A stretch of 64,000 bases of DNA from Eublepharis macularius (Eukaryota; Chordata; Lepidosauria; Squamata; Eublepharidae). The position numbers were made by a program, and so were the translations under genes. Position 1 is the stretch's first letter, and each line of letters starts with the position of its first letter. The DNA is taken from NCBI RefSeq assembly GCF_028583425.1, contig NC_072793.1:104083689-104147688 (forward strand). Direction: 5' to 3'. Shown piece after piece: positions 48,801 through 57,388 of this stretch. Under the pieces are notes generated by a model. That model ran no database searches. It was not told the origin of the DNA and saw nothing but the letters and a program-made list of their open reading frames with translations.

Positions 48801-51800
48801 ATCAACAATCAGGCCCCTGTTCATATGGCATACTTGTAGTGTCTTATATGTATAAGAACAAATTGTGTAATCTATTCTCAGAAATTGAAGCTTATAGTTC
48901 ATGCTATTTTCTTCTATGTGCGCGAGAGTCCTATTCACATGCATCAGCTGCACCAAGAGAATGGGCCAGCTAGCCCAGTCACGATCCCACCACTATGTGT
49001 AATTACAGTATCTATTTAGGGCTACTTACTGTCCTTTCTAAAAGTAAATTGCAGACTTTTGTTGACTTCTAAAATACTGTGCTTTTTGTTAACATTTTTA
49101 TTTATTTAAAATATGTATTAGCCACCTTTCCACCAAAAAGGAGCTCAAGACGGCTTATAGTATAAATTGTTTACAATATGAAACAAATAATGATGAGAAT
49201 ATAAACAATCAAATAGTATTTATGTATTTAAAATATTAACTTGATTAATGTTGATAATGTCATATCATTAATGCTGATAATGTTGTAGTGCTAAAATTAA
49301 TCTAGGAAAACTGCATCCTGGTAAAGTCTTTGTTAATTTTACCTGGAGACAAAACACTTTAAACCAGCCTGTACCAACTACTTCCTGTGAATCTGTTTTA
49401 ACCATATGTCGATGTAATCATATGCATCTATGGAAAAGGCAGGGTATTATCTGAACCTCAGACGACTAGTTAAAAATTGCAGATTTAAAACCCAAAACCT
49501 TGGAATGAGTTTATTAACCCATGTACCACATCAGTGGCATCTTATAAGAAATACACCTTAGATTTCATACTGGAAAGGATACAACACTTCTTTTTTATAT
49601 CCTGAGCATTCCATGATATGAAAGAAAAGGAGCAACTTCCACACACATGAAGCTCAATATATATATACTGAGCCCTAAGGCATCTGGATTGGGATCCATG
49701 TATGCCATAGCAAAACTTATACAGAAAATTTACCTTTCCTTCAATAATTCGATAAACTAATGAATTCATGTCTTTAGCGTTGAAAGCATGCTTCAATGTC
49801 GCCATTTCATAGACACAGCAACCCAAAGCCCAAACATCAGACTGTAGAAGTAAAAAGAGAAAATGTAAGAAATACGTTCTGAAAACTCTTTGTAAAGAAC
49901 CACACCAGCCGCATCTACATTTAAGGCTGAGGCAAGAGCACTATAATAAAATAAAACTTTTAATATCACACTATAGGGACCAGTACAGAAAATTTATCAT
50001 GGTACAAATATCACTGATATTGAGATTTAAAAGTTCATTACATATGAAGAAAGTTAGAGTAAGAAGAAAATCCACTATTTAAAATCATCCAAATTTCAAA
50101 TGTCTGTTTTAAAATGATTTTGAATCATCCTAATTCAAAAGAGGTATGAAATTTCCCTACCAACTCTCCTGGTCACTTGTTGGGGAACCATATTGCATCT
50201 CAAGTAAAATACTTGAACTTTGAATCTTATGGCGTGATCTGCACTGAAACACTAATTAATATACTCATAATTCAAATGCATCCTAACGCTGAATAAACAG
50301 CCCACATAAAAGAGCTGGATCAGGAAGAAATTCCTGTCGCTTAATTTCTTACAGGATTCCTCTTTCATCGATGGAAAAGCTGGTAGGATACAATCCTATA
50401 ACTACAGCTTAAAGAAAAAATAACAATAATAAATTCTAGGCCCCAAGCTTGTAATAGTAAATCACACTGATTCAACTAAAATAATTAGTTCTCATTAAGA
50501 GCCAGCTATGCTAACTGACACTTCAAATTACAGATCAGACACAACCACCATGAGATGTGTACTAATACACCATGAGATGTGTACTAATCAGACACAAGCA
50601 CCATGAGATGGAAAAAAATGCACACGTCTCACTTGATAGTTCAAGAGTGATTGAGACTTATGAAACATGAGGAGTGTTGAAATAATGAATCAGTAACTAA
50701 TATACTTTACCTTATAATTGTAAGGCTTGTTTGAGAACAACTCAGGACTCATATAGTACGGTGTGCCTATGAGAGTACTAGCCATGTCATACTGATTTTC
50801 CAACACTCTGGCTATTCCCAGATCTCCCACTTTGATAATATTTGAACGTGTCAGGAAAACATTTTGAGTTTTGAGATCTCTGTGTAGAATGTGCTTTTCA
50901 TGCAAATACTGAAAAATATAATATTGGCAGTCACAAGGTGTTGTCATTTGACAAGAAGCAGGCAGTATCATTTAATGTACTTGAGCTATCTTGAGCGTTT
51001 TTAAAAAGCTGGATCCAAATATTCAATTAAATAAACCAAGTCAAAAGCATGCAATAAGGCTGCATAAACACAAAAATTATATTGCAGTGAAACACGACAT
51101 TAAACTTTTTTAAAAAAATAGGTAGAACATAGGGTTTGGATTGGTGAGATCTTGTTTCAAATTCTAGCTGAGCCTTGATGCTCATTGGATGGCTTTGGGG
51201 GAGTTGCTATCTCACACTTTCTGACTTACTTCAAACAGTTGTTTCAAGGATAAATTTCTCTCACATGTGATACCAATGGGAGAGAGGAGAACAGTAGGAT
51301 ATAAATATTACTAATAAAGCAATCTATTTAAAAATTTATATCCTGCCTTTCCCCTAAAAGACTCAGAGTATTAGTACAAATATAGCAAAATGCATCAGTA
51401 ATTCAAACTAAACCAAATATTAAAACACAACCATATTTTGAATAGGGATGCCACGAATTTTGCAGTGAACCTGTTCAGCAGCTGAACACATCATGTTTGA
51501 TACTCACAATCAGACTGAGTTGACCAAGGATAAGTATAGCTGACACTGAACAGCCACCAAGTAACTTTGCAGCTGCCTGTTAATCAGAAGCTGATCTTTT
51601 GATTAGATGGGAGTTAAGTTCTGATCTCCCAGCACTGCCCTGTACCTTCACCTTGTTGTTCTGGGTCACAGGATAACACTGTTCTGACTTTGAAGTCCTG
51701 TGATGAAATGTGTCCCACAACGTGTTAGAAGCTGATTCACAGCTGATGAGGGATCAGAAGGGAATGATCATTCCACTCCCCTAGAAAAAACGCTACTGTG

Positions 51801-54662
51801 ATGTTAAGAGATCAGAAGCAATCAGATTCTGATTTCTCCATTGCAAAAGGGAGAGATAGTTTCTCTTTCCTCCCCTCCAAGCTGGGGAGGAGGGGGGGGG
51901 AGAAGAAATTCACAAAAGGGAGAGTAGAAATGGTTTCTCTCCTTTTCTCTACCCCCCCCCCCTCCACACTATCCACTTCTTTTCTGTACAGCCTAAGCTT
52001 GGGCTGGGGAGAAGAGAAGGGGAAGCAGCTGGACTTCTGATCACCCCACCCCCACCAAATTTGCTGCACCTCAGCAAATCCGGGTTGCAGCAAAGTTGCT
52101 AGGATGGGAGCTCAGAAGAACCCAACTTCCAGCTGATCTCCATGATTGCCTGATTTTTCCCAAAAAACTTTGCTGGGTACAGAGCAAAATTTCTACAGCT
52201 GGAGATCAGAAGCCAGCTCCCAAATGATTTCTCAAACAGATGTGAGTTGGCTTCTTACCATGGTGTGCTGTTTCAAAAGTGGCTATGCCCTTGTGCTACT
52301 GGGAAACTGAAATGGTTGAACATGTCTTGTTGCACCACCCCTTCTATGACCGTAGATACACGTTTATCATGTCTAACCTCCAAAAAATCCTTGGAAGATT
52401 GGGGGAATGGTATACCTCCTTTCTGGTCACAAACTTTGAGCCTGGAACCTTGGATTGAGTTGCTGGATTCTCTGCAACTACCAGAGTCTACCAAGGTACA
52501 GTGCTGATTCAGTGAAACACATTTGTAATTTTCTTTTTTACACTTCTTAATAAAATGGTTCTGTATATATTCTTATAACTGTTCTGTTAATGCATGTTTT
52601 GTTCTGCTGGTCTTTAACCATGATAAATTACTGATTGATTAGAGTTGGCTTCTGAGGACTCTGTAGCCTGTTCCCACAAACAGATGCAAATATCCAAACA
52701 GCCTGACTGCCTGATCACCACTGGCAAGCAGCACTATGTAATCTAAACTGGCAGATGTCTGAGTATCCCTAACTATAAATTGCTAACACTGTCGTGAAAA
52801 ACACTATTGACTATACTACCAATAACAAAAACCATCAGCATCACTGACAGAAATTTTATAATCAAAATATTTTAAATATTGTTACTAAGATAATCAGGAC
52901 ATGTTCATCAGGAGGATAAATTGTGTTCATCAGGGAGCTGTTATTTATTAGAGGATTGGTTTACCATACTGTTTATACTTCTCTATTGGTTTACCATATT
53001 TTTAAGAAGACACAACCCTGCCACAATTATGATTTAAAATATGATCAATGGCTGAAATTCTAGGAAAGTTTTTTGAAATTTTTTTTTAGAGAAACAGGCC
53101 ACAATTAAAGCTGTAAAATTTAAAGTACATTACCTGCAATGCCATAGCAATCTGAACGAACCATTCCACCACCTGATTCTCCGGCAAAAGTGTTCCTTTC
53201 TGTTCTTTCAGCTTATGATACAGGTCTCCTCCTTCACAGAAGCCCATAACAATATAGAGAAGACCATCTTCCCCTTCCCAGGACTCCCTGTAAGTGACTA
53301 TATTGGGATGTTTTAGTTGAGACAATAGCTGGGCTTCTTGCTCTGCTGCTTTTCTCTCACGGCTGGATGCATGTTTAAGGTTCAGTTTTTTAATAACATA
53401 CTGCAAAGGAAGAAATAAAGATTTAGATTTTTTAAAACCAAGAAGATTATGCAGAACACTGTTGAGTTCTAAAAATCCTACATCTGATGTAGAAATTGTT
53501 CAGTTAATTCCAAATGCAATAGAGATCCTAAACCTGCCTGGCAGCTGTGGTCAAATGGCTGAAAACAAACAAATTGAAACTGAACCCAGGCAAGACAGAA
53601 GTGATGCTGGCTGGGAAGTGGGATATCTTGAAAGATACTATGCTTCTTACTTTCCACAGGGTTCAGTTGACTCTTGCTAACTCAGTAAAAATCCTAGAGG
53701 TTATACTGGATCCACCATTGTAGCTAGAAAAGCAAGTTAATGTAAGCACAAAAAAGTTCTTCAAATTCAGACTAGCCTGGAAGATGGCCTCCTACCTTGA
53801 TGCAGTTGATCTGGCCACTTGGATTAACACCATGCTAATGCTGAAACTAGACTAACTGGCATGCACTGGATGTAGGTCTCTCTTCAAAGTCAATTTGAAG
53901 ACTCCAGCTGGTACAAAATGCCACATCTTGATTATTATCAGAAGCTAGGTGAAGCATGCATATTGCTCCCATTCTGCATTCACTCCATCCGCTATCCATC
54001 AGTTACCAGGCTCAATGCAAGGTTTTGACTATCAAGTGCAAAGCCTTTTGTGGCCTCTGCCCCTCATATCTGCGGACCGCTCTTTCCCTCTGCTCTGCCA
54101 TGGCAGCTTTGCTCATCTTGGTTTCTGAAATTTCAGTCACACAAGGACTTGAAAATCAATGACTTTCTCCTTAAGCATCTAAGCACCCAGTACCCGAGTC
54201 CTGCCCTGACAGCTGTTTCTTAACTGCTGCCGCTCAAACTAGGGATGGGGAATGCAAGGGGAAGGAAATCGCAGCACTCTCTCCGCTGACTTCCTACATT
54301 GGTAAACACACACGTTTCACACACCGAAAGATGTACGTGTGCGAAAAGTAGCCGTATTCGTCTGTCGCAGCACAGTCAAATGGGAGTCCAGAAACACCTT
54401 TCGGCATTTACTTTAGCACAAGCATCCTTAGTCGGAACTCCTGGAGGCGCCTCTCCCTTGATGTGCGTCTGCACTCGCCTCAGGGCTCCCGGTGCCACCT
54501 CTCCCCCCCCCCTCCGCCCGGTCGGTCCAGCATCCCTTTCCCACGCACCCCATCCCCACCCCTCGTTACCTGTTTGTTGTCGCGCCTGTGCCGCACTATG
54601 CTCACTTCCCCGTAGCTGCCTTTGCCTGCAGCCCGCACGAAAGTGTACTCCCCAAGGGGCAT
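27109..54662 (-). CDS. NEK4: NIMA-related serine/threonine kinase 4
   Basis: NEK4 is a Nek-family kinase linked to DNA-damage response, microtubule stability and primary cilia. Sixteen coding exons in transcript order: 54662-54570, 53400-53134, 50908-50711, 49841-49734, 48511-48357, 47309-47171, 44487-44071, 43497-43444, 42234-42079, 40035-39895, 38678-38612, 37123-37017, 33251-33163, 28612-28413, 28040-27907 and 27201-27109. They total 2418 nt and 805 aa (human 841). Every junction has GT-AG and compatible phase. Kinase domain about 6-262: GKGSYGEV at 13-20, VIKK with Lys35, HRDLKTQN (Asp131), DLG at 149-151, T-loop [16 protein letters not shown] instead of DFG is normal for NEK4. The tail has [16 protein letters not shown], a Ser-rich acidic block and the conserved [12 protein letters not shown] and GPEKIRRL segments. 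The start was chosen because MPLGEY precedes the glycine loop directly. Exons 7-10 are the most diverged. Confidence 0.97.
28700..29580 (+). mobile_element. L2-clade LINE fragments, internally rearranged
   Basis: 28.95-29.5 kb reads as the L2 RT C-terminus: [60 protein letters not shown]. An even more C-terminal L2 block lies before it (28.72-28.93 kb), so the copy is out of order or composite. The tail gttacccaccctgagcctac ends near 29580. In NEK4 intron 13. Confidence 0.75.
29694..29882 (+). mobile_element. 5S rRNA-derived SINE (5S-Sauria type)
   Basis: Begins with a 5S-like promoter region: gatctcagaagctaagcagg, then tggttagtaattggatgaga. It ends with the Bov-B-like tail ggggtcgccataagtaaact. 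A second copy is at 56.63 kb. Not a functional 5S gene. Confidence 0.85.
29890..30050 (+). mobile_element. L2-type LINE 3' tail
   Basis: Ends gccaccctgaacctgtgcac, then gagcgggatataaatctaat, the shared tail of the window's L2 copies. Confidence 0.55.
30264..30532. mobile_element. Palindromic Penelope-like element insertion (short)
   Basis: Two inverted copies of the element's 3' terminal region (gctggcgaaacgtcaggaac; ttccgggctgtattgccg) meet near 30395. The right arm carries the full 3' end (ggccgtgaaagccttcgaca). A perfect 13-bp target duplication, taggttcagtttt, flanks it (30251-30263 and 30533-30545), so the dyad integrated as one unit. Fossil, non-coding. Confidence 0.8.
30607..32272. 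mobile_element. hAT-like non-autonomous element hosting a Penelope insertion
   Basis: Terminal repeats aggggtgtgcac (left) and cacaccccaa (right). An 8-bp flanking duplication with one mismatch, tgctacat (30599-30606) and tactacat (32273-32280), fits hAT. Without the nested Penelope insert the element is about 0.63 kb. No transposase reading. Related copies at 4.4-4.9 and 36.1-36.9 kb. Confidence 0.65.
30698..31731. mobile_element. Palindromic Penelope-like element insertion (long)
   Basis: Two roughly 0.5-kb inverted arms meet near 31200. Each encodes the C-terminal part of the GIY-YIG endonuclease region of Penelope-like elements (for example [20 protein letters not shown] in both), then the 3' terminal region with gcgaaacgtcaggaacta. 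The left arm includes the full 3' end. A perfect 12-bp target duplication, ccaggaaagatt, flanks it (30686-30697 and 31732-31743). Fossil; 5' truncated, no reverse transcriptase left. Confidence 0.8.
33725..33930 (-). mobile_element. LINE/SINE 3' tail fragment
   Basis: Begins tttatttatttagtgcattt followed by a diverged cctgcccaagatgga tract and A-rich sequence, the inverted tail common to this genome's L2/CORE-SINE repeats. In NEK4 intron 12. Confidence 0.4.
34524..35491. mobile_element. Terminal-inverted-repeat DNA element, superfamily unassigned
   Basis: The ends match for 14 of 16 bases: gggggattccgcatga on the left, and gggtgattccgcacga as the reverse complement of the right end. Flanked by tat on both sides (34521-34523 and 35492-35494), so a TA or TAT duplication. 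Subterminal copies of gcggaat lie at 34659 and 35480. The interior is more CpG-rich than the host intron and has no transposase. In NEK4 intron 12. Confidence 0.7.
35824..35862. repeat. 15-bp GC-rich hairpin
   Basis: The perfect arms gcatggggcttgggg and ccccaagccccatgc have a 9-nt loop. A partial third copy of ggcttgggggcat lies just upstream. Confidence 0.85.
36068..36925. mobile_element. Member of the agggRtgtgca repeat family
   Basis: The left end is aggggtgtgcaa. The interior at 36.68-36.75 kb (ctggacagtcaggaataggt) matches the copies at 4.67 kb and, reversed, 31.87 kb. The right end is less clear (gggtgcatcctcct). In NEK4 intron 12. Confidence 0.5.
37960..38390 (-). repeat. Unclassified interspersed repeat with internal duplication
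   Basis: A tract of about 40 bp (core gcaagtgaaatcaaagca) occurs twice, at about 37979 and 38103, separated by (cact)n/(ct)n sequence. Downstream is a perfect 10-bp dyad of atcacgtggg at 38215-38224/38236-38245. No coding potential. In NEK4 intron 11. Confidence 0.4.
39238..39318 (+). repeat. Two-copy 40-bp tandem duplication
   Basis: ggcttgaaatgggtgaccga followed by gggaaaacatctcacacaca (second copy) occurs twice in direct tandem with one difference (gagaga against gaggga). In NEK4 intron 10. Confidence 0.9.
39395..39661 (+). repeat. Dispersed repeat, copy 1 of 2
   Basis: Shares an ordered series of matches with 42830-43020: gaggagagaaagga-like, gggtcagggctctct, ggtggcaatgtg-like, and gtgtgaaagagt-like tracts. 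Family not recognised. Confidence 0.5.
40391..40626 (+). mobile_element. CORE/MIR-like tRNA SINE
   Basis: Order of landmarks: gtgatgtagtggttataatg (A box), gttcaaatccct (B box), ggtgaccttgtgccaatcac (CORE), aggattgttgtgaagataaa, and tail ggggtgtaaac plus (aaat)n. Copy 2 is at 57855. In NEK4 intron 9, just past the donor-proximal end. Confidence 0.85.
41815..41882 (+). mobile_element. L2-type LINE 3' tail
   Basis: taatccaccctgagcccgct then tgcagggagggtggaataaa and (aaat)n. The preceding 1 kb (40.85-41.5 kb) is strongly CT-rich and has no family I can name. Confidence 0.6.
42590..42774 (+). mobile_element. L2-type LINE 3' tail
   Basis: tgtaccttgccctggccccg then gcttgtggggaggacgggtt followed by (aaat)-rich sequence. 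Same tail family as at 29.55 and 41.82 kb. Confidence 0.55.
42775..42830. repeat. (GT)n microsatellite continuing into alternating GC/AC
   Basis: About 14 GT units run directly into a gcgcccgcgcccgcgcacac tract, giving more than 50 bases of nearly unbroken purine-pyrimidine alternation. Confidence 0.95.
42831..43030 (+). repeat. Dispersed repeat, copy 2 of 2
   Basis: Ordered matches with 39395-39661 (tggagccactgg, gggtcagggctctct, gtctgggaagctcc, tggtggatggcaatgtg). More diverged than copy 1. Family not recognised. Confidence 0.5.
44787..46915 (-). mobile_element. L1 LINE with 5' inversion (twin priming)
   Basis: The 44787-45480 part reads on - as the end of L1 ORF2 ([11 protein letters not shown], then [40 protein letters not shown]) and the AT-rich 3' end. 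The 45480-46915 part reads on + as the preceding ORF2 region: an RT block with [35 protein letters not shown], ending with NECWKCASP. The two pieces abut in the protein with almost no loss. Both flanks carry the same 20-bp duplication, cagtcctggtagctaccttt (44767-44786 and 46916-46935), with no mismatch. In NEK4 intron 6. Confidence 0.92.
47695..47966 (-). mobile_element. Sauria-type tRNA SINE
   Basis: The - strand starts gagccccattgcgcagagtg gtaag (A box region), then gagttcgatcctgg (B box), caaggttgactcagccttcc, and aatgacttggtgctttacct at the tail. A perfect 14-bp target duplication, cctatattttgtaa, flanks it (47681-47694 and 47967-47980). In NEK4 intron 5. Confidence 0.9.
49096..49250 (-). 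mobile_element. LINE/SINE 3' tail fragment
   Basis: tttttatttatttaaaatat then ccacctttccaccaaaaagg and agctcaagacggcttatag, an inverted L2/CORE-SINE-type tail. In NEK4 intron 4. Confidence 0.45.
50538..50612 (+). repeat. Local tandem duplication
   Basis: caccatgagatgtgtactaa occurs twice in tandem and a third, shorter copy (caccatgagatgg) follows after agacacaag. In NEK4 intron 3. Confidence 0.85.
51800..52240. repeat. Purine/pyrimidine-rich unclassified stretch
   Basis: Contains G9 and C10 runs and repeated gatcagaa and gggagag tracts. No coding support. In NEK4 intron 2. Confidence 0.3.
52245..52650 (+). mobile_element. LINE ORF C-terminus and 3' end, clade uncertain
   Basis: One frame reads [20 protein letters not shown], a typical non-LTR LINE C-terminal zinc-knuckle-like pattern (CxxE-EHVLL-CPFY), then a 3' tail with tgctggtctttaaccatgat and AT-rich end. 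In NEK4 intron 2. Confidence 0.55.
53475..54170 (+). mobile_element. L2-clade LINE fragment in NEK4 intron 1
   Basis: Recognisable pieces: tcaaatggctgaaaacaaac ([12 protein letters not shown]-like block), aacccaggcaagacagaagt, caagttaatgtaagcacaaa and later a [15 protein letters not shown] block (QLHWLP region downstream). Same family as the copy in SPCS1 intron 3. Confidence 0.7.
54345..54440 (-). mobile_element. Fragment of the gaaagcttatgctacaataaa repeat
   Basis: On the - strand it is a diverged copy of the repeat at 61140-61250 (gtagcc-type end, cctttcggcatttactttag for agcataagctttcgagaatc). It lies in the 5' end of NEK4 intron 1. Family not securely assigned; possibly related to Penelope-like 3' ends. 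Confidence 0.4.
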
Positions 54663-55280
54663 CCTCAAAAGGGCCCGCAGTCAAACAGCCCGCGAACACC
54701 TACAAGGCTACAACACGCGCACACACACCCCGCCCTCGGCCAACCGCGACGACGCTACAACCGATGCCATAGAGATCGACAAACCCTGCAGCTGCCATAG
54801 AGAACGCCACCGACGAGGCACGCAGATACCGCAAAAGCTTGTCTATGGTAGTCTTGAAAGTGGTTGGATCAGCCATTTTGGATGCTGGCAAGTTTCCTCG
54901 ACAACAGAGACGACCATCTTGAGTTTAGCTTTTGCTGCTTAACGTTGTCAGCCATTTCAGTTGTGGGCATCCTCACCAGTTGCCAACACTCTTTTATCCT
55001 GAAGACGCCGACCTTTTTGGCACGGGCGATTTTTCTCGCGTTTGGCCTCTTTGGGTTCGGAAGAGAATTCTTGAAACACCGCACTGAAATCTGAAGGGGG
55101 AGTTAATCGTCCGGAATGGGGCCAAACGCCACAAAAATCGCCCGTGCGAAAAAGCTAGCCGTTGCTTTCGACATTGTTTGCGGCCTTCGCAGCAGATTCG
55201 AAAGCGATACCGATGTTGCTAAGAGGCACTAAACTGCGCATAACTTTTATTGTACGATTTTCGGAGGGTTCCCATATTTT
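54400..55280. promoter_or_regulatory. NEK4: CpG-rich NEK4 promoter region
   Basis: CpG density rises sharply around the NEK4 first exon (start codon at 54662) and stays high to about 55.25 kb. No TATA box seen. ITIH transcription starts on the other strand no closer than about 55.4 kb, and that start lies in AT-rich sequence. Confidence 0.65.
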
Positions 55281-55440
55281 AAAGAGGAACGCATGCGTAT
55301 TTATTCAGAGTCCAACTCGGTTTAGCCGGATCTACTTTTAAGCAGAGCTACATAAGTCAGGTGTGACTTGAGGGCATTCTCCATCACCACACAAGCAGTC
55401 CAGGAATAGTTATTTGGAAGTAAACTTTATTGACCAGCTT

Positions 55441-55627
55441 GTATAGAGCCCTCCACATTGACTTGCTCATTTTTCTTAGAACATGAAAAAGCATGTGTTA
55501 TTTTACATTTTGTTAGTGTTGATTCCTGGCCTTGTAACTTCTGATTTTGTAACAGAACAGTTCAGGAATACCAAGTTATGTAGCAGAAATCTGTGAAACA
55601 ACATCCTTTTTTAAAGAAAGGTTATTC
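55441..55627 (+). pseudogene. Upstream copy of the ITIH signal-peptide exon, splice donor lost
   Basis: This 187-bp block is an ungapped duplicate of 57347-57533. It holds an open ATG frame at 55483-55575 encoding [20 protein letters not shown] and then DFVTEQFRNTK; 84 of 93 coding bases match the downstream copy. Where the downstream copy has AAG|gtatgt, this one has AAG|ttatgt, so the canonical donor GT is missing. The frame itself has no stop before the junction. It could still be transcribed as part of an upstream leader, or be a dead first exon. It is called a broken exon rather than a gene because it has no visible downstream exons of its own. Confidence 0.75.
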
Positions 55628-57346
55628 AAGTACAGATTGCCTGGGCTAGAAGAATCTGTTCTCCTATATCCCATTGATACATTGCTGAGGGTAAAGATAC
55701 CAAGTATCAAAATAGGATTCTCAGTACTTTAAATTAACTTAAGATATATAAATAGATCATGATATTGTAATAGGCTTGCACAATCTTGGGCTTCCACAGA
55801 AAAAATAATGTACCTCTTACCAACCTCTCCTCACACAGTGTTGTATCCTGTGTGGGACCCACCCAGAACATCTTGTCCCAGCAAGCAAACACATAATTTC
55901 AGGGATGGGATAAAAGCGAGAACAGGCTGGCATGAAACAAATAGTAGTACTGCAAAACAGTCAGATGGGTTAAAGATAGGGGACAAGACAAGATGAATCT
56001 GATAGATACAAGAATCAGCTAGAGGGCATGTTAGAAGAGCTGTCCCTCAATGCTCTCCCTTTCCTCAGGTTTTAGAGGGGGACAAACCAGGAAGTTAGAT
56101 AAAAGGATCAGGACATCTGTTTACTCTTTACTGCCCCAAACTATCCTGTGATGTACAGATTGCTAATCTCAGGATTTCCTCCTCATGATATCCTTCTCTT
56201 CCTCCCTTTGTCGCACAACAATCTCTCCTTTTTATCTTGCATCCTGATGCAGGATTGTCCTGCAATTCATTCCCATCCTTAGACTGGATAGATAGGAATC
56301 TATCCTCTTTCCTATCAGAGTATGGAGCTCCTATAATAAAGAACTCTTTTTTCTAAACTTAAGCTAAGTGTAAGTTTATTTTCTCTCTCACACACACCCA
56401 CCAGTCAGCAAGCTCACTTTCTTCCCTGTGATTGTCAGTACTCTGCTATCCTACTACTACTTTATGGAGGACCATGCCCTGCTGCAGCCTGGCAATGTCA
56501 AAATGTCATCAGACACTCTGCACTCACTCTGTTTTACTTCATCAAATGACTGCACCATTTTCTGGCGCTTGTTGTGGAATTATAATTATTGCTACATGCT
56601 ACAGAGCTTGGGAGGGAAGGCTGCATAGTATAGCCTGATCTTGTCAGCTCTCGGAAGCTAAGCCGGGTTGGTACTTAAATGGGCAACCACTAAGGAATAC
56701 TCTGCAGAGGAAGGCACTGGCAAACCACCTCTGCTTTTCATTTGCTTTGAAAGCCCCTTGCTGGGGTCACCGTAAGTCAATTGTGACTTGATGGCATATA
56801 CAGACATACTATGCAACTTATCTTTTTAGGCTCATCTAAACACAATATATGGTTTGCCATAAAATGCTTCTCATTTTCAAAACCAGAAACTATGTATAAA
56901 CCTCATAAATGTTAGATTAGGGATTTCTTAAGCTTAGGTAACTTCCCTTTCTCCCTCCTTTGCCTTCCTCCTATTTCGTGATTGGCAATTAAACAAAAGA
57001 ACAAAGAGGGATAGATTTGGCCCATTTAGTTGCTGATCAGACTTTAAAAGTTGTTTTTGAAGACAGTATTTACATAAACTTCCTTGACCCATCATGTGGC
57101 ATATGTAGGCAGAAAGGTCTAGGTTTGAAGTCTATTAATATAGGCATTCAAGTTGGATGGTATGGCTGGATTTTCTGGCCTTGGACTCTATTGATCTGTG
57201 TCTTGCACAGGGATATTTTGTAAACCCTTTTCAGCTGGTGCCTGATAACTTCAGAAGGCAAATATTTGATGTTTTTCCTCATTTTTCTCATGTTAATTCT
57301 GTGTTGCTCATCTGGTCACTGATTAACAGTTTGTCAAATGTTATAA
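55628..57346. other. Spacer between the two ITIH first-exon copies
   Basis: No coding exon recognised. Contains a CT-rich stretch (56.2-56.4 kb) and a 5S-derived SINE at 56630-56810; otherwise unassigned. Confidence 0.5.
56630..56810 (+). mobile_element. 5S rRNA-derived SINE (5S-Sauria type)
   Basis: Starts agcctgatcttgtcagctct then cggaagctaagccgggttgg, a clear 5S rRNA internal promoter derivative. It continues caaaccacctctgcttttca and ends gggtcaccgtaagtcaattg tgacttgatggc, the Bov-B-like tail. The 5S part is interrupted by substitutions and joined to SINE sequence, so this is not a 5S gene. Confidence 0.88.
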
Positions 57347-57388
57347 GTATAGAACCCTTCACATTGACTTGCTCATTTTTCTTTCAAC

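Noticed and set aside
149-51000. DLG motif of NEK4 (residues 149-151) as a loss of the DFG motif
   Set aside because: DLG is the normal form in NEK4 orthologues, and the HRDLKTQN loop, Lys35 and T-loop are intact.
55483-55575. Separate secreted-peptide gene
   Set aside because: The signal-peptide frame is an ungapped duplicate of the ITIH first exon, including flanking intron and leader, and has no downstream exons of its own.
56630-56810. 5S rRNA gene
   Set aside because: The 5S similarity covers only the internal promoter part and continues into SINE body with a Bov-B-like tail. The same holds for 29694-29882.
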